9,405 nucleotides of DNA from a bacterium (Candidatus Ratteibacteria) CG_4_9_14_3_um_filter_41_21 (GCA_002791075.1 PFWI01000179.1:1-9405); one strand, 5' to 3'. Shown: positions 1 through 5,820, numbered from the stretch's first letter. Numbers and translations are program-made. The notes: generated by a model from the sequence alone, not told the origin.

Positions 1-379
1 TAACTTCTCCGGTAGAAGAAAGATGCGGTCCGCGACAGAGGTCAATAAAATCCCCATTGCGATAAAAAGAAATTTTCTCTTCAGGAATTGCATTCATCAA
101 TTCAATTTTGAATGGCTCATCTAATTTTTTAAGTAAGGAAACCGCCTCATTCTTGGTTTTTTCAATCCTTTCAAATTCCAGATTTTCCTTAATAAGTTCA
201 CTCATCTTCCCCTCAATCAACTTTAGGTCTTTAGGAAGAAATGGCTCTTTCCTGAAGAAATCATAATAAAACCCATTCTCAATTGCCGGCCCAATACCAA
301 GTTTTGCTTCCGGAAAGAGTTTCTTTACTGCGGCAGCCAAAATATGGGCGGTTGAATGCCAATAAAGTTTCATATCCAT
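1..379 (-). CDS. thrS: Threonyl-tRNA synthetase, N-terminal part (partial, runs off left edge)
   Basis: Reverse-strand translation gives 126 residues of a class II threonyl-tRNA synthetase, which charges tRNA-Thr with threonine in the cytoplasm. What is present is the editing (N2) domain. The HSTAH motif has H8 and H12, LGIGPAIENGFYYDF follows at about 27-41, and DLCRGPH has C115 and H119. These correspond to the family's HxxxH plus Cys/His editing-site residues, which remove mischarged serine. The chosen ATG is at 379; a second in-frame ATG at 373 is equally possible, and neither has a Shine-Dalgarno. The usual TGS domain (about 60 residues) before HSTAH is absent. An in-frame TAG lies ten codons upstream, and the preceding DNA is a repeat. 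TGS-less forms occur in some bacterial lineages. The catalytic core lies outside the window. It lies on the same strand as, and downstream of, tRNA-Val(GAC). Confidence 0.92.
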   Translation of the reverse strand, partial: MDMKLYWHSTAHILAAAVKKLFPEAKLGIGPAIENGFYYDFFRKEPFLPKDLKLIEGKMSELIKENLEFERIEKTKNEAVSLLKKLDEPFKIELMNAIPEEKISFYRNGDFIDLCRGPHLSSTGEV

Positions 380-387
380 AACTTTTA

Positions 388-642
388 ACCACGAAAGCAC
401 GAAAAACTACAAATCACTTTAACCACGAATTACGCGAATTTCTCTAATTAAAAACTGACACGAAGTGTCACCCTGAATCCTTCGCTATCGCTCGAGGACA
501 GGTTCCATGAAGGGTCTCATGAGATTCTTCACTTCGTTCAGAATGACATTATTCTTTTTACTCTTTAATAATTCGTATAATTCGAGAAATTCGTGGTTGC
601 TATTCTTTGCTTCGTGTTTTCTATATTTCGTGCTTTCGTGGT
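388..642. repeat. Inverted-repeat pair flanking a nested element
   Basis: A perfect 17-base inverted repeat, ACCACGAAAGCACGAAA at 388-404, reappears as its reverse complement at 626-642. A second, inner pair is AACCACGAATT at 421-431 and AATTCGTGGTT at 588-598. The arms thus consist of related ACCACGAA modules in mirror order, and the structure occupies almost all of the gap between thrS and tRNA-Val. Repeats built from ACCACGAA units are familiar intergenic sequence in many uncultured bacteria. I see no gene in this stretch; the short reading frame at 485-700 is a translation of repeat DNA. Confidence 0.75.
466..548. repeat. 83-base short element with terminal inverted repeats
   Basis: The ends TGTCACCCTGAA (466-477) and TTCAGAATGACA (537-548) are inverted repeats with two mismatches. 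The interior reads as the widespread repeat whose reverse translation gives the recurrent spurious peptide VILNEVKNL. It lies between the arms of the 388-642 inverted repeat, so it looks like a repeat inserted in a repeat. Its left end is part of the palindrome TGACACGAAGTGTCA (456-470), which recurs with one change at 6012-6026. It has no coding capacity and must be non-autonomous if mobile. Confidence 0.6.
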
Positions 643-666
643 AGTCTATTTTCCTGCGATCTGGTG

Positions 667-740
667 TGGGCGGTAGTGGACTTGAACCACTGACCTCCAC
701 GATGTCAACGTGGCACTCTAACCAACTGAGCTAACCGCCC
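667..740 (-). tRNA. tRNA-Val (anticodon GAC)
   Basis: Full cloverleaf on the minus strand: acceptor GGGCGGT pairs with ACCGCCC, D stem GCTC/GAGT, anticodon stem CCACG/CGTGG with loop TTGACAT, and T arm AGTGG-TTCAAGT-CCACT. The loop places GAC as anticodon, which reads GUC and GUU valine codons. The discriminator base is A (667). The following bases are CAC, so CCA is not encoded and must be added after transcription. Transcription would come from the promoter at 779-807, giving a leader of about 30 bases. Confidence 0.96.
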
Positions 741-778
741 AAGCCTTTTTGGATAATCGCTAATTTTTTCTGAAAAGG

Positions 779-807
779 ATTTTATCCTTTCTTTTACCCT
801 CTGTCAA
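779..807 (-). promoter_or_regulatory. Sigma70-type promoter for tRNA-Val(GAC)
   Basis: On the minus strand a consensus -35 TTGACA (807-802) is followed by exactly 17 bases and TAAAAT (784-779). Initiation is expected near 772. The -10 box lies inside a 7-base-arm palindrome, AAAGGAT-TTT-ATCCTTT (774-790). No other gene start lies between it and the tRNA. Confidence 0.75.
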
Positions 808-831
808 TAAAATAAAAAATTTTGGAGCAAG

Positions 832-860
832 TTGTCAAACATTTGAGTATAGCATAAAAT
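832..860 (+). promoter_or_regulatory. Sigma70-type promoter for folC, predicted near-leaderless
   Basis: TTGTCA (832-837), a 17-base spacer and TAAAAT (855-860) form a good promoter. Transcription should begin about 6-8 bases after the -10 box, around 866-868, while the folC ATG is at 870. The message would therefore have almost no 5' leader. This agrees with the lack of a Shine-Dalgarno before that ATG. Confidence 0.7.
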
Positions 861-869
861 ATCTTAAAG

Positions 870-2117
870 ATGAATTACCGCCAACCAATCCATTTTCTTG
901 AAGGGCTTACCCGATTTGGCATTAAATTAGGGTTAGAACCAATCCGGGGATTACTCTTTGAATTAGGTAACCCCCAGGAAAAATATCCCAGCATCCACAT
1001 TGCCGGCACCAATGGCAAGGGCTCAACCGCCAGTTTCATTGCCAGCATCCTTTCCGAGGCAGGTTATAAAGTTGGGCTTTATACCTCGCCTCACCTTTTC
1101 GAAGCCACCGAAAGGATTACGCTTTCGGGAAAACCCATCTCTAAAAGAAAATTTGCTTCTCTGATTGCTAATCTTGTTCCCGCCATTAAAAAAAGGACTG
1201 AAGAAACCGGCATCCCTCTTACCTATTTTGAAGTCTTAACTGCGGCAGCTTTTCAATATTTTGCTCAGGAAGAAATTAATTTTCTGGTAGCGGAAACAGG
1301 AATGGGGGGAAGGCTTGATGCTACTAACATTTTAAAACCTTTAATCTGCGTTCTTACTCCCATATCCCTGGAGCACACAACATATTTAGGCAATAATCTT
1401 TCAGCAATTGCCTTTGAGAAATGCGGAATTATTAAGAAAGGCTCTATCGTAGTCTCTTCCCCTCAAAAAAGAGCAGTCACCCGGGTAATCAGAAAAGTAT
1501 GTAAGGAGAAAACGGTTCCTTTATATCTTGTAGATAAAAAAAACCTGGATGAAGATGCGAGTTTTAAACTTCGGCTTTCCGGAGAATTTCAAAGGGAAAA
1601 TGCCGCCCTCGCTATTGCAGTGGCAAAAACGCTTTCTTCTTCGGTCTTCCCGATAAAGGAAAAGAACATTAAAGAAGGGCTCCGGAAAACAAAAATTTCC
1701 GGTAGATTCCAGATTCTTTCCCAAAAACCTTTAATCATCTATGACGTAGGGCATAATCCAGACGCAGTTAAAGTTCTCTGCAAATCTTTAAAAAAGTTCT
1801 CTCCCGGTAAAAAATATATTTTCGTTTATGGTTCTCTAAAAGATAAAGACAGCAGAAAAATAATCCGGATTATTGCGCCTCTGGCCAAACTTCTTATTTT
1901 AACCCAATCTAAAAGTAAACGAGCCAGACCAGCAAAAGATTTATTTCGGGTGGCTAAGGAATATTTGAATGAGGAGAAAATCAAGGCAATAACCCATCCT
2001 GACCAACCTTTGAAGTTTGCTCTTAAAGATGAAGCACCGATCTGTATCTTCGGTTCTTTTTATCTTGCGCCTTATCTTAAAACGTGGCTATCTAAACGCC
2101 AAAGGTTATTCGATTAA
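870..2117 (+). CDS. folC: Bifunctional dihydrofolate synthase / folylpolyglutamate synthase
   Basis: A 415-residue Mur-ligase-family enzyme. It couples ATP hydrolysis to adding glutamate to dihydropteroate and/or to folate polyglutamate chains in the cytoplasm. Visible motifs: N-terminal RFGIKLGLEPIRGLLFELGNPQ (15-36), ATP-binding P-loop GTNGKGS (46-52), TSPHL (72-76), TYFEVLTAAAF (118-128), ETGMGGRLDATN (142-153), the EHTTYLG and EKCGIIK segments around 168-190, and YDVGHNPDAV in the C-terminal domain. Length is normal for the family. Two small departures from the usual motifs are EHT for DH(T/M) and DVGHNP for DxAHNP. The start was chosen because the family begins this close to RFGIKLGLE and the promoter supports it. 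It converges on the PilZ gene, and the two 3' ends overlap by 12 bases. Confidence 0.95.
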   Translation: MNYRQPIHFLEGLTRFGIKLGLEPIRGLLFELGNPQEKYPSIHIAGTNGKGSTASFIASILSEAGYKVGLYTSPHLFEATERITLSGKPISKRKFASLIANLVPAIKKRTEETGIPLTYFEVLTAAAFQYFAQEEINFLVAETGMGGRLDATNILKPLICVLTPISLEHTTYLGNNLSAIAFEKCGIIKKGSIVVSSPQKRAVTRVIRKVCKEKTVPLYLVDKKNLDEDASFKLRLSGEFQRENAALAIAVAKTLSSSVFPIKEKNIKEGLRKTKISGRFQILSQKPLIIYDVGHNPDAVKVLCKSLKKFSPGKKYIFVYGSLKDKDSRKIIRIIAPLAKLLILTQSKSKRARPAKDLFRVAKEYLNEEKIKAITHPDQPLKFALKDEAPICIFGSFYLAPYLKTWLSKRQRLFD

Positions 2118-2513
2118 CTCTCCCACTCTTTGAAGAGCGGAGAGATAGAAAGATAAATCTTCCCGGTCTCCTTTTTCTATCGTCGTAAAACAAGCTCCAG
2201 TCTCATAACCGGAACGAAACGCTCTATTCTTAACCCAAATAACTTTGGCCAGGGTGCGAATTGGAGTCTTTCTATCCGGAGCATAAATATCAAGCGCAAG
2301 CGAAGTTCCCGGCTCAAATCTTTCTTTGGCTACAAACTTAATACCCCCCTGGCTGATATCTTTGGTAACGGATAAATTTTCAATATTTTCAGTCAGGTTT
2401 TTAGCTAATTTCTTTCCGCCGATAATAATTTTACCCTTTTCCTTTTTTTGATAACGAACAAAAAAAGGGAGGCTTACGCGGACGAATTGTCTTTTTTCGC
2501 TTCCTGCATACAT
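2106..2513 (-). CDS. PilZ-domain protein (probable c-di-GMP binding)
   Basis: A small, single-domain cytoplasmic protein of about 135 residues. The PilZ signature is present: an RxxxR motif (RQFVR, about residues 8-12) near the N-terminus and DISQGGIKF (D/N-x-S-x-x-G family motif) about 40 residues later. PilZ proteins bind cyclic di-GMP through these residues and signal to motility, pili or exopolysaccharide machinery. Nothing here shows which output is controlled. I chose ATG 2513 because AAGGA lies 7 bases before it. Longer in-frame starts at ATG 2531 and TTG 2540 lack a ribosome binding site. The 3' end overlaps folC tail-to-tail, so there is no room for a separate terminator. Confidence 0.8.
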   Translation of the reverse strand: MYAGSEKRQFVRVSLPFFVRYQKKEKGKIIIGGKKLAKNLTENIENLSVTKDISQGGIKFVAKERFEPGTSLALDIYAPDRKTPIRTLAKVIWVKNRAFRSGYETGACFTTIEKGDREDLSFYLSALQRVGELIE

Positions 2514-2624
2514 TCTCTTTTCCTTTCCCATAATTTTCAATCTCGCTATTAACCCTCCACTCTATCCTTGCCCTGAGTTTAATCAAAGAAGCGACCCCTT
2601 CGGATTGGACGATTTCAAGTTTTT

Positions 2625-2831
2625 CTAATCCCGCTTTGCGGGATTGCTCGGCTCTGCCGAGCTTGGCGGCAAATTTTTTTCTACATTTTCTTTCTTTTCT
2701 TGCTCCTTTAATTCTTGCTTTTTTCTTCTTGCATCATCTATCGATTTAATTGTTTTAATTACACTATGAAAATGCGAAACGTCTTGAGCAATCGACAATC
2801 CCGGCGTAGTGCCAGCTGCTCTATTTGCCAT
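2625..2831 (-). CDS. Small ORF, possible C-terminal remnant of the interrupted protease
   Basis: A 68-residue frame. Its first half (NRAAGTTPGLSIAQDVSHFHSVI) could be the last strand and helix of a chymotrypsin-like fold. It then becomes a highly charged K/E/Q-rich helix (about 30-52) and ends in residues encoded by the hairpin repeat at 2627-2662. The ATG abuts the end of the 121-base element, and no Shine-Dalgarno is visible. If bases 2832-2952 are removed, this frame joins the protease fragment upstream in phase. I infer it is a detached 3' part of that gene. It could instead be an independent small protein or be untranslated. Confidence 0.4.
   Translation of the reverse strand: MANRAAGTTPGLSIAQDVSHFHSVIKTIKSIDDARRKKQELKEQEKKENVEKNLPPSSAEPSNPAKRD
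2627..2662. repeat. Two tandem hairpins (REP-like)
   Basis: AATCCCGC/GCGGGATT (2627-2634 and 2638-2645, 3-base loop) is directly followed by GCTCGGC/GCCGAGC (2646-2652 and 2656-2662, 3-base loop). Neither stem is immediately followed by a T-run on either strand, so they do not look like standard intrinsic terminators. They could stabilise the 3' end of the island transcript. Confidence 0.6.
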
Positions 2832-2952
2832 ATACTAATTTGACATCATACCTAGAGTAATACTTCACCCCCACCTATCTCCGGGGGATTCATTCCCCTC
2901 CGAGGGGGAGGATAAGGGTGAGGGGGATCTATCTTTGACGTCAAATTGGTAT
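2832..2952. repeat. 121-base element with 17-base terminal inverted repeats
   Basis: ATACTAATTTGACATCA (2832-2848) and TGACGTCAAATTGGTAT (2936-2952) are inverted repeats matching at 15 of 17 positions. The interior is C/G-tract-rich, with runs such as CCCCCACC and GAGGGGGAGGAT, unlike the A+T-rich genes on both sides. It has no coding capacity and resembles a miniature inverted-repeat element or palindromic intergenic repeat. Its minus-strand right end supplies the last three codons and the TGA stop of the protease fragment. No clear target-site duplication is visible. Confidence 0.6.
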
Positions 2953-3255
2953 TAAATCCTCGGGCAATGAAGATCTTGTTGGTTTTGAGAATAAAATCAT
3001 TGCCGAATCTGTTTTTCGATCAAGAATAATCACGCGATCAGCTTCTTTCAAAAAGAAGGTATCTTTAGATTGATGTATAATTTTTACTGGCTGTTGCCAT
3101 TCATCTGCATAATCTACTACATGGGATGCGGTCGCAATGCCACACCAAGATTTTGCCTCATTGTACAAACAAAGGAATCCTGTACCACTACCAGTAGGAG
3201 TTTCCCTCTTTACAATATATGGTTTGACTTTATTGACAATTTGGTTCCAGTTCAT
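2941..3255 (-). CDS. Trypsin-like serine protease, N-terminal fragment (truncated)
   Basis: A 104-residue protein with the first half of a chymotrypsin-fold protease: GSGTGF (22-27), TASHVV with the probable catalytic His45, and KTDSAMILF with the probable catalytic Asp83. The GxSGG segment carrying the nucleophilic serine is missing. The frame ends at a stop inside the 121-base inverted-repeat element. A complete domain would normally be about twice as long. There is no signal peptide or membrane segment, so it would act in the cytoplasm. It starts 4 bases after the endonuclease stop, with no Shine-Dalgarno, suggesting translational coupling in the restriction-modification operon. It is best read as an interrupted gene, probably inactive unless the two halves assemble. 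The substrate cannot be told. Confidence 0.7.
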   Translation of the reverse strand: MNWNQIVNKVKPYIVKRETPTGSGTGFLCLYNEAKSWCGIATASHVVDYADEWQQPVKIIHQSKDTFFLKEADRVIILDRKTDSAMILFSKPTRSSLPEDLIPI

Positions 3256-3259
3256 TTTT

Positions 3260-4174
3260 TTATTTAAAAATTTCTTTAAACGCTATCTCTAATTTTTTAT
3301 CAATATTTTCTGGTAATTCTTCGTGCGGAATTTTCAAATGATCTAAAACTGTTTCGAACCTTTTGAAGCCACCAGCACTTCTTAATTCAACCCATTCAAT
3401 TTTTCGGCTATTTAATTGTTTTTTGTTTGTATCTGAAAGTTTATCTGCCACAAAAACCTTACTATCTCTTGCAATGACTGCGTCGGCACTTTCTGGATTG
3501 CCCCTGCCCATTAATTTAACTTCGCACTTGTGTTGGTTTTTGTTTTCAACTAAATAAAAATCAATCTCTCTTTCAAAATTATCTTCTTCGATTTCTTTAC
3601 CTTTTATTTTCAAGGAATAATTACTGTCAGAAACACCATATAATTTGCAGAGTGTCTGCATTAAAGGTTTTTCAACTCTTTTGCCAGCAGTACTCCATAA
3701 GCCACCCCTTAACGCGGCTCTTTTTACTGCTAGTGTATTTATCACGATTAAACTTTCGCTAACATTTAAATCAACGCTCACTCCTTTAAATTTAATAGTT
3801 AATGTGAGTTCAAGGTCGTGCTCTGTATCTACAAGATTTTTAATCGCCTCATAAAGAGTGTCATAATGTTCGTTTGAAACGTCAATCACAATTTCCTTTG
3901 TTGAGGAATTAAACATATTGTGGATTGTCTTTTCGTTTAATCCTGAATTGATTGCAATGTCTCGCGCCGGTAAATCGGGATTAAGAAATTCTTTTTTATA
4001 CCAATCTGCTGTTATGCCTTTGTTTTTAAGCTTTGCATCAACAATTTTCTTAAAGAAATCAACAGCGAATTGTAAAAATTCGGCGTTAATAAGCGTTACG
4101 ACTTCAATCCTATAATCCTCTCCTTTTAGTAATTTTTTAATTATATTTTTTGCGACTTGTTCTGTTATTGTCAT
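3260..4174 (-). CDS. Type II restriction endonuclease, PD-(D/E)XK fold, possibly CfrBI-like
   Basis: A 304-residue protein. Around 201-222 the sequence EREIDFYLVENKNQHKCEVKLMG gives D205, then E218-V-K220: the D-x(n)-(E)xK metal-binding catalytic signature of PD-(D/E)XK nucleases on consecutive strands. Residues about 70-88 (ARDIAINSGLNEKTIHNMF) resemble a helix-turn-helix. The start overlaps the methyltransferase stop by 4 bases (ATGA, 4171-4174). AAGGA lies 5 bases upstream inside the methyltransferase, so the two are translationally coupled. Position directly behind a TSPPY methyltransferase makes it the cognate restriction enzyme. From memory of the family it resembles CfrBI-type enzymes (CCWWGG), but the recognition site is not established here. 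It appears intact. Confidence 0.78.
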   Translation of the reverse strand: MTITEQVAKNIIKKLLKGEDYRIEVVTLINAEFLQFAVDFFKKIVDAKLKNKGITADWYKKEFLNPDLPARDIAINSGLNEKTIHNMFNSSTKEIVIDVSNEHYDTLYEAIKNLVDTEHDLELTLTIKFKGVSVDLNVSESLIVINTLAVKRAALRGGLWSTAGKRVEKPLMQTLCKLYGVSDSNYSLKIKGKEIEEDNFEREIDFYLVENKNQHKCEVKLMGRGNPESADAVIARDSKVFVADKLSDTNKKQLNSRKIEWVELRSAGGFKRFETVLDHLKIPHEELPENIDKKLEIAFKEIFK

Positions 4175-5586
4175 ATTGTTCCTTTAATTGATTTAATAAA
4201 GTTTTCAAGGTCAACAAAACTTGGTTGACTATCTTTAAAACTAAACAAATTATCGCTTTTATTTAATTCTTCCTTAATCCTATTAATATATTTTGATTCT
4301 TTTTCAGTGAGAAAAAAGTGGCGATTTAAATTTAAGGCCGCTCGTCCAAGTGTGCCACTACCAGCGAATGGATCAAAAATCAAATCACCAATAAAAGAAT
4401 AATACTTAACTACCCTGTTGCACAATTCTATCGGGAAAACAGCACTATGAATTTTATCAAATGTCGGATCAATACGCCAAACATTTGTTGTTTCATATTT
4501 ATCCAACACTTTACTTTTTTTAACTTTGTCCCAGCTATACTGCTGAATATTCCAGTCTATCAATTTATCAGATTTTTTTCTGTAAACCATTAACATTTCT
4601 GTTACTGCATTTGGCTTGTATGCCAATGGCTTTCTGTGTTGAAGAAAGCCAGCATTTCTATTTTTAACACACGCTTCGGGTTTTAACCAAACAATATCAT
4701 CAATAAATTCCCAACCCATTTTTACTAATAATGGGTGTATATCGTAAGGAATGGGGTATCTTTTACTAGCATGCGCTCGACTTATTCTGGGTATAATAAT
4801 CGGCGAAGTGTTAAGTACAAAAAATCTACCCTCTTTAGTAACGCGATGCACTTCTTTAAAAGTATTTTCTAAAAATTTTAAATATTCATCATAACTTTGA
4901 TAAATTGAATAATCTCTTGCGTTATAATATGGTGGCGAAGTAAATGTTAAGTGTATAGACTCATCTGGCACATGCTTCAGTATTTTTTGAACGTCTCCAT
5001 GCACAACAGTATTTTTTAATGAAAATGGAAATTCATCATGCTTTTGAGAGTTATTTGATTTATATTGAATGCCATTTACTTCTTTATTTATAACTTCTTT
5101 AATCAATTCATTTGGGTGGTCAATTAACTTTTTGAGTTCATTTTTTACTTCTTCTCTTTGAGAAAATACAAGCAATCCTCTAATTGCCTGCATTACCACT
5201 TTTGGATCATTGTCTTTCAAAAACTCAATTAAAACTGGGATTGCTTTTTCATTTCTTAATCTACCAACCGCAGAAACAGACTCTCTTCTAACTTCTGTAC
5301 TCTCATCTAAACGAGCATATTTAACAAAAGTAGGTAAAAGAGAAACATCGCCTATTTTGGCAAGATTTTTTATTGATAATGTCCTGATGTTTTCGTTTTG
5401 ATTATTTAATAGACTTAATAAGGGTTCTTTACTATAGCCATTTTCCAACTTTCCCAACTTTTCCAAAGCATAAACAATTGTTCCATCGTTTTGATTTTGC
5501 AAAAAAGACAACAGAACTTGTGTATTATTTTTAAGCTCATCAATCAATTCTTTATTAATTTGTTTGCTTAATAATGATCTGTTCAT
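4171..5586 (-). CDS. HEAT-repeat protein fused to beta-class DNA methyltransferase
   Basis: A 471-residue protein in two parts. Residues about 20-170 form four HEAT/PBS-type helical repeats; one example is the STEVRRESVSAVGRL segment followed by KAIPVLIEFLKDN (about 96-126). Residues about 190-445 are an S-adenosylmethionine-dependent DNA methyltransferase. Catalytic TSPPY (216-220) precedes DPFAGSGT (405-412), the AdoMet-binding FxGxG motif. This motif order is the beta class. TSPPY favours N4-cytosine methylation, although N6-adenine is possible. The segment between the motifs holds the target-recognition region. It would protect host DNA from the endonuclease that follows. The HEAT domain is unusual and may bind a partner protein or DNA. 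The ATG lacks a clear Shine-Dalgarno. A TATAGT box (5601-5596) lies 9 bases before it, without a convincing -35. Confidence 0.9.
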   Translation of the reverse strand: MNRSLLSKQINKELIDELKNNTQVLLSFLQNQNDGTIVYALEKLGKLENGYSKEPLLSLLNNQNENIRTLSIKNLAKIGDVSLLPTFVKYARLDESTEVRRESVSAVGRLRNEKAIPVLIEFLKDNDPKVVMQAIRGLLVFSQREEVKNELKKLIDHPNELIKEVINKEVNGIQYKSNNSQKHDEFPFSLKNTVVHGDVQKILKHVPDESIHLTFTSPPYYNARDYSIYQSYDEYLKFLENTFKEVHRVTKEGRFFVLNTSPIIIPRISRAHASKRYPIPYDIHPLLVKMGWEFIDDIVWLKPEACVKNRNAGFLQHRKPLAYKPNAVTEMLMVYRKKSDKLIDWNIQQYSWDKVKKSKVLDKYETTNVWRIDPTFDKIHSAVFPIELCNRVVKYYSFIGDLIFDPFAGSGTLGRAALNLNRHFFLTEKESKYINRIKEELNKSDNLFSFKDSQPSFVDLENFIKSIKGTI

Positions 5587-5595
5587 AAAACTACT

Positions 5596-5620
5596 ACTAT
5601 ATTTTCAATAATTTGATAGT
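5596..5620. promoter_or_regulatory. Possible operator/-10 region of the methyltransferase gene
   Basis: ACTAT (5596-5600) and ATAGT (5616-5620) are inverted 5-base arms 15 bases apart. The proximal arm overlaps a minus-strand TATAGT that could be a -10 box. No controller-protein gene is visible in the window and the symmetry is short, so this may be chance. Confidence 0.2.
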
Positions 5621-5722
5621 ACGTATCGGCTCTCGCGGGAAACTCTCACTTCCTTGAAAAGAGACATTGCTTTGTAATGACGTGGAAAGTCACCACTACA
5701 ACTTCGGCGACCCTAACGAGAT

Positions 5723-5742
5723 CCGCCAAGTATTTCTGGCGG
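5723..5742. repeat. Hairpin downstream of tRNA-Asp
   Basis: CCGCCA (5723-5728) and TGGCGG (5737-5742) form a perfect 6-base stem with an 8-base loop, just beyond the 3' end of the minus-strand tRNA pair. No T-run follows on the minus strand, so termination would not be of the standard intrinsic kind. Read-through from the tRNA promoter into the restriction-modification genes is possible. The hairpin might instead mark a tRNA 3' processing region. Confidence 0.45.
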
Positions 5743-5746
5743 GTAG

Positions 5747-5820
5747 CGGGGACGATGGGATTCGAACCCACGATCACCGGATCGACAGTCCGGAGCCTTA
5801 AGCCACTGGGCTACGTCCCC
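5747..5820 (-). tRNA. tRNA-Asp (anticodon GTC)
   Basis: Minus-strand cloverleaf: acceptor GGGGACG/CGTCCCC, D stem GCC/GGC, anticodon stem CCGGA/TCCGG with loop CTGTCGA, and T arm GTGGG-TTCGAAT-CCCAT. GTC is the aspartate anticodon. The discriminator is G, as expected for tRNA-Asp identity. CCA is not encoded (CTA follows). It lies 30 bases downstream of tRNA-Val(TAC) and is probably co-transcribed with it. The restriction-modification island starts about 160 bases further on the same strand. Confidence 0.96.

Noticed and set aside
388..642. CRISPR array
   Set aside because: The repeats are inverted, only two per type, and without regular spacing or unique spacers.
485..700. Minus-strand frame ending in VILNEVKNL-type peptide
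   Set aside because: It runs over the nested repeat and into tRNA-Val; this peptide is a well-known artefact of translating dispersed repeats.
1521..1724. Minus-strand frame inside folC
   Set aside because: Antisense shadow with no start signal.
2514..2680. Open minus-strand reading frame through KLEIVQSEGVASLIKLRARIEW, running into the PilZ gene in another phase
   Set aside because: No start codon in frame was found, part of it is the hairpin repeat, and it continues as an unnatural lysine/arginine-rich tail out of phase with PilZ.
2630..2680. Intrinsic terminator for the island operon
   Set aside because: The stems at 2627-2662 are not followed by a T-run on the transcribed (minus) strand; the T-run at 2674-2680 is on the plus strand and 11 bases away from the stem.
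5747..5820. Integration site with duplicated tRNA-Asp 3' end flanking the island
   Set aside because: No copy of the tRNA-Asp 3' sequence was seen near 2541-2960 and no integrase is present.
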